Of a stretch of DNA of 8,330 bases, positions 6,935-8,330 are shown one piece after another. The position numbers were made by a program, and so were the translations under genes. Origin of the DNA: JACDAN01 sp035711385 (GTDB lineage Bacteria; Actinomycetota; Thermoleophilia; Gaiellales; Gaiellaceae); contig DASTCG010000148.1 in assembly GCA_035711385.1 (NCBI GenBank), forward strand, positions 1 through 8,330, in the 5' to 3' direction. Every line of letters begins with the position of its first letter. The first letter of the stretch is position 1. Below the pieces are notes generated by a model, which did no database searches, was not told where the DNA came from, and was given only the letters and a program-made list of their open reading frames with translations.

Positions 6935-7443
6935 GACGGCGGTACCTCCCCATCGTCGGCTTCGGGCTGCTGGCGACGCTCGTCGCCGTGGTCGCCCTCG
7001 TGGTCGCGCCGGAGCGTCGGGACCTGATCCTCGACCTCTTCGTGCTCTCACTGGGCGGGATCGCGATCATCACCTTCGTCGGGCTGACGCGGAGGCGCCT
7101 GGCGCCCGGGGAGCGCTCCGAGTACGAAGACGCGCTCCACCGCCCGCCGCAGCGGCCGGTTCGGATCGCCGAGCGCGACAAGCTGGCGCGCGAGGTCGAG
7201 CTGGGGACGCAGACGGCGTTCGACCTCCACTACCGGCTACGGCCGGCGCTCGTCGAGATCGCCCGGAACCGCCTTGCCGGGCGAGGCATCCAGCTGGAGA
7301 GCGAGCGTGCGCGATCCGCGCTGGGCGAGGACGCCTGGGATGTCGTCCGCCCGGACCGCGAGCCTCCGAGAGAACGGCATGCGCCGGGCATCCCGGCCGG
7401 GGAGCTCGACCGGGTCGTGGCCGCGCTGGAGAGGATCGCGTGA
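6931..7443 (+). CDS. Small two-TM protein of the MoxR/DUF4129 operon, function unknown
   Basis: A 170-residue protein starting at GTG 6931 inside the stop of the DUF4129 gene and ending one base into the MoxR start, so it is embedded in the operon. Residues ~6-26 and ~34-52 are hydrophobic membrane segments, preceded by MRRR and followed by Arg-rich TRRR, which fits a hairpin with both ends in the cytoplasm. Residues ~70-170 form a charged soluble tail with predicted helices (VEIARNRLAGRG, then a final LDRVVAALERI). I do not recognise a named family. Position suggests it links the membrane DUF4129 protein to MoxR. The tail's hydrophilic, helix-rich character would suit protein-protein contact, but this is inference. 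Confidence 0.75.
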   Translation: MRRRYLPIVGFGLLATLVAVVALVVAPERRDLILDLFVLSLGGIAIITFVGLTRRRLAPGERSEYEDALHRPPQRPVRIAERDKLAREVELGTQTAFDLHYRLRPALVEIARNRLAGRGIQLESERARSALGEDAWDVVRPDREPPRERHAPGIPAGELDRVVAALERIA

Positions 7444-8330
7444 TGCAGGCCGAGGAGTTCGGCGAGCGCTGCGACCTGATCTTGAGCGAGGTCGAGCGGG
7501 CGGTCGTCGGCAAACGCGAGGCGCTCGAGCTCGTCCTCCTCGGACTTCTCGCGGACGGCCACGTCCTGATCGAGGACTACCCGGGGCTCGCGAAGACCCT
7601 GATCGCGCGCTCGTTCGCCCAGGTCGCGAGCATGGACTTCGCGCGGATCCAGTTCACGCCCGACCTGATGCCGTCGGACGTGACCGGCGCGTCCATCTTC
7701 GACCAGAGGACGACCGAGTTCGAGTTCCGTCCCGGCCCGATCTTCACGAACCTGCTGCTCGCGGACGAGATCAACCGCGCCCCGCCGAAGACCCAGGCCG
7801 CGCTGCTCGAGGCGATGCAGGAGCGGCAGGTGACGAGCGAGGGCGTCACCCGGCCGCTCGAGCGCCCGTTCCTCGTCCTCGCGACGCAGAATCCGATCGA
7901 GTACGAGGGCACGTATCCGCTGCCCGAGGCGCAGCTCGATCGCTTCCTTCTGCGCGTCGGCGTCGGCTACCCCTCGCGGGACGACGAGTGGCGTGTGCTC
8001 GCAGACCGGATCGAGAGGCAGAAGGACGACGTCGAGCTGGAGACGATCGTCGACGCGCCGACGCTGGTCGAGATGCAGGCGGCGATCGAGCACGAGGGCA
8101 CCTACCCGCTGCCCGAGGCGCAGGTCGATCGCTTCCTCGCCAAGCTGAAGATGGGCTATCCGGCCGCCGACGCCGAGAAGGCGATGATCCGCCGCTACGC
8201 CGGACAGGGCGCGTCACCGGCGCAGGAGGTGCGGAGGATCCTCGAGCCGGCGACCATCTTGCGGCTGCAGGAGCTGGCCGATCAGGTCCACGTGGCCGAG
8301 GATCTGGTCGACTACGTGCTCGGCCTGGCG
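7443..8330 (+). CDS. MoxR-family AAA+ ATPase with a duplicated arginine-finger/lid segment, C-terminus off the right edge
   Basis: A MoxR ATPase, a chaperone-like AAA+ protein thought to remodel or activate partner complexes, often with DUF58/VWA proteins. It starts at ATG 7443, sharing one base with the preceding stop (TGATG); 296 codons are visible. The Walker A variant typical of MoxR is DYPGLAKT (45-52). Walker B is LLLADE (104-109) with INRAPPKTQAALLEAMQE following. Sensor 1 is in LATQN (N150). The arginine-finger block EGTYPLPEAQLDRF spans 155-168 (R167). A normal protein would continue through the lid helices to VHV near residue 217. Here the block recurs at 218-231 (EGTYPLPEAQVDRF, R230), followed by a second lid-like stretch and then VHVAEDLVDYVLGL. 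The protein is thus about 63 residues longer than expected. All catalytic motifs are intact. Confidence 0.93.
   Translation, partial: MQAEEFGERCDLILSEVERAVVGKREALELVLLGLLADGHVLIEDYPGLAKTLIARSFAQVASMDFARIQFTPDLMPSDVTGASIFDQRTTEFEFRPGPIFTNLLLADEINRAPPKTQAALLEAMQERQVTSEGVTRPLERPFLVLATQNPIEYEGTYPLPEAQLDRFLLRVGVGYPSRDDEWRVLADRIERQKDDVELETIVDAPTLVEMQAAIEHEGTYPLPEAQVDRFLAKLKMGYPAADAEKAMIRRYAGQGASPAQEVRRILEPATILRLQELADQVHVAEDLVDYVLGLA
7894..7988 (+). repeat. First copy of the repeat inside moxR
   Basis: This copy encodes residues ~152-182 of the MoxR protein and sits in the expected place directly after the sensor 1 motif LATQNP. Its first 55 bases (7894-7948) match 8083-8137 at 51 positions by hand count. 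The rest aligns only at protein level (GVGYPSRDDE against KMGYPAADAE). Confidence 0.85.
8083..8177 (+). repeat. Second, diverged copy of the repeat inside moxR
   Basis: Offset from the first copy by exactly 189 nt, so the frame is kept. It begins at CGATCGAG, a word present at both copies, within the end of the first lid segment (MQAAIE). It diverges strongly after the core motif, and the following lid residues (AMIRRYAGQ) differ from copy 1, which suggests a paralogous source rather than a fresh tandem duplication. Confidence 0.8.

Noticed and set aside
5903..7051. 382-codon minus-strand frame over the DUF4129 gene
   Set aside because: Its translation is Arg/Gly/Glu/His-rich without domains, and the plus strand has a membrane protein with overlapping operon junctions.
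1..8330. CRISPR array, tRNA/rRNA genes, insertion sequence or phage genes
   Set aside because: I saw no regularly spaced repeats, tRNA-like cloverleaf, transposase motif or terminal inverted repeats. The only repeats are the M36 remnant with its promoter and the moxR internal block. No search tool was run.

Overview
The window is very GC-rich, with GTG starts, overlapping stop/start codons and strongly GC-biased third codon positions. Together with its gene content (secreted S8 and M36 proteases, a lipid-kinase-like protein, and a DUF4129/MoxR operon) this suggests a high-GC actinobacterium, perhaps a Thermoleophilia-type soil lineage. The lineage is an inference from style and content; no rRNA or marker gene is present.

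Layout. (1) 1-1078, minus strand: the N-terminal 359 codons of a secreted subtilisin-like S8 protease, running off the left edge. (2) 1079-1344: a divergent intergenic region with a sigma70-like promoter for the rightward gene and two short palindromes. (3) 1345-4833, plus strand: a large secreted M36 (fungalysin-type) metallopeptidase with propeptide, HEYGH zinc site and C-terminal accessory domains, ended by a 13-bp-arm hairpin. (4) 4885-5156: no intact gene. It holds a near copy of the M36 promoter, then a 27-codon piece homologous to the end of the M36 protein, then another terminator-like hairpin. I read this as an internally deleted paralogue of the M36 gene. (5) 5157-8330, plus strand: a closely packed set of four genes: a diacylglycerol-kinase-family protein, a four-TM DUF4129 protein, a small two-TM protein, and a MoxR AAA+ ATPase that runs off the right edge. 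Gaps and overlaps are 17 nt, 4 nt overlap and 1 nt overlap.

The left half is a secreted-proteolysis locus: two unrelated proteases transcribed away from a shared control region. The right half looks like the start of the common MoxR/DUF58/DUF4129/transglutaminase membrane cluster; DUF58 and transglutaminase genes would be expected beyond the right edge.

Two items deserve most attention. One is the collapsed M36 paralogue, whose promoter and terminator-like hairpin survive and could still drive a short RNA. The other is the MoxR protein, which carries its arginine-finger and lid segment twice, 63 residues apart; the second copy looks derived from a different MoxR paralogue.
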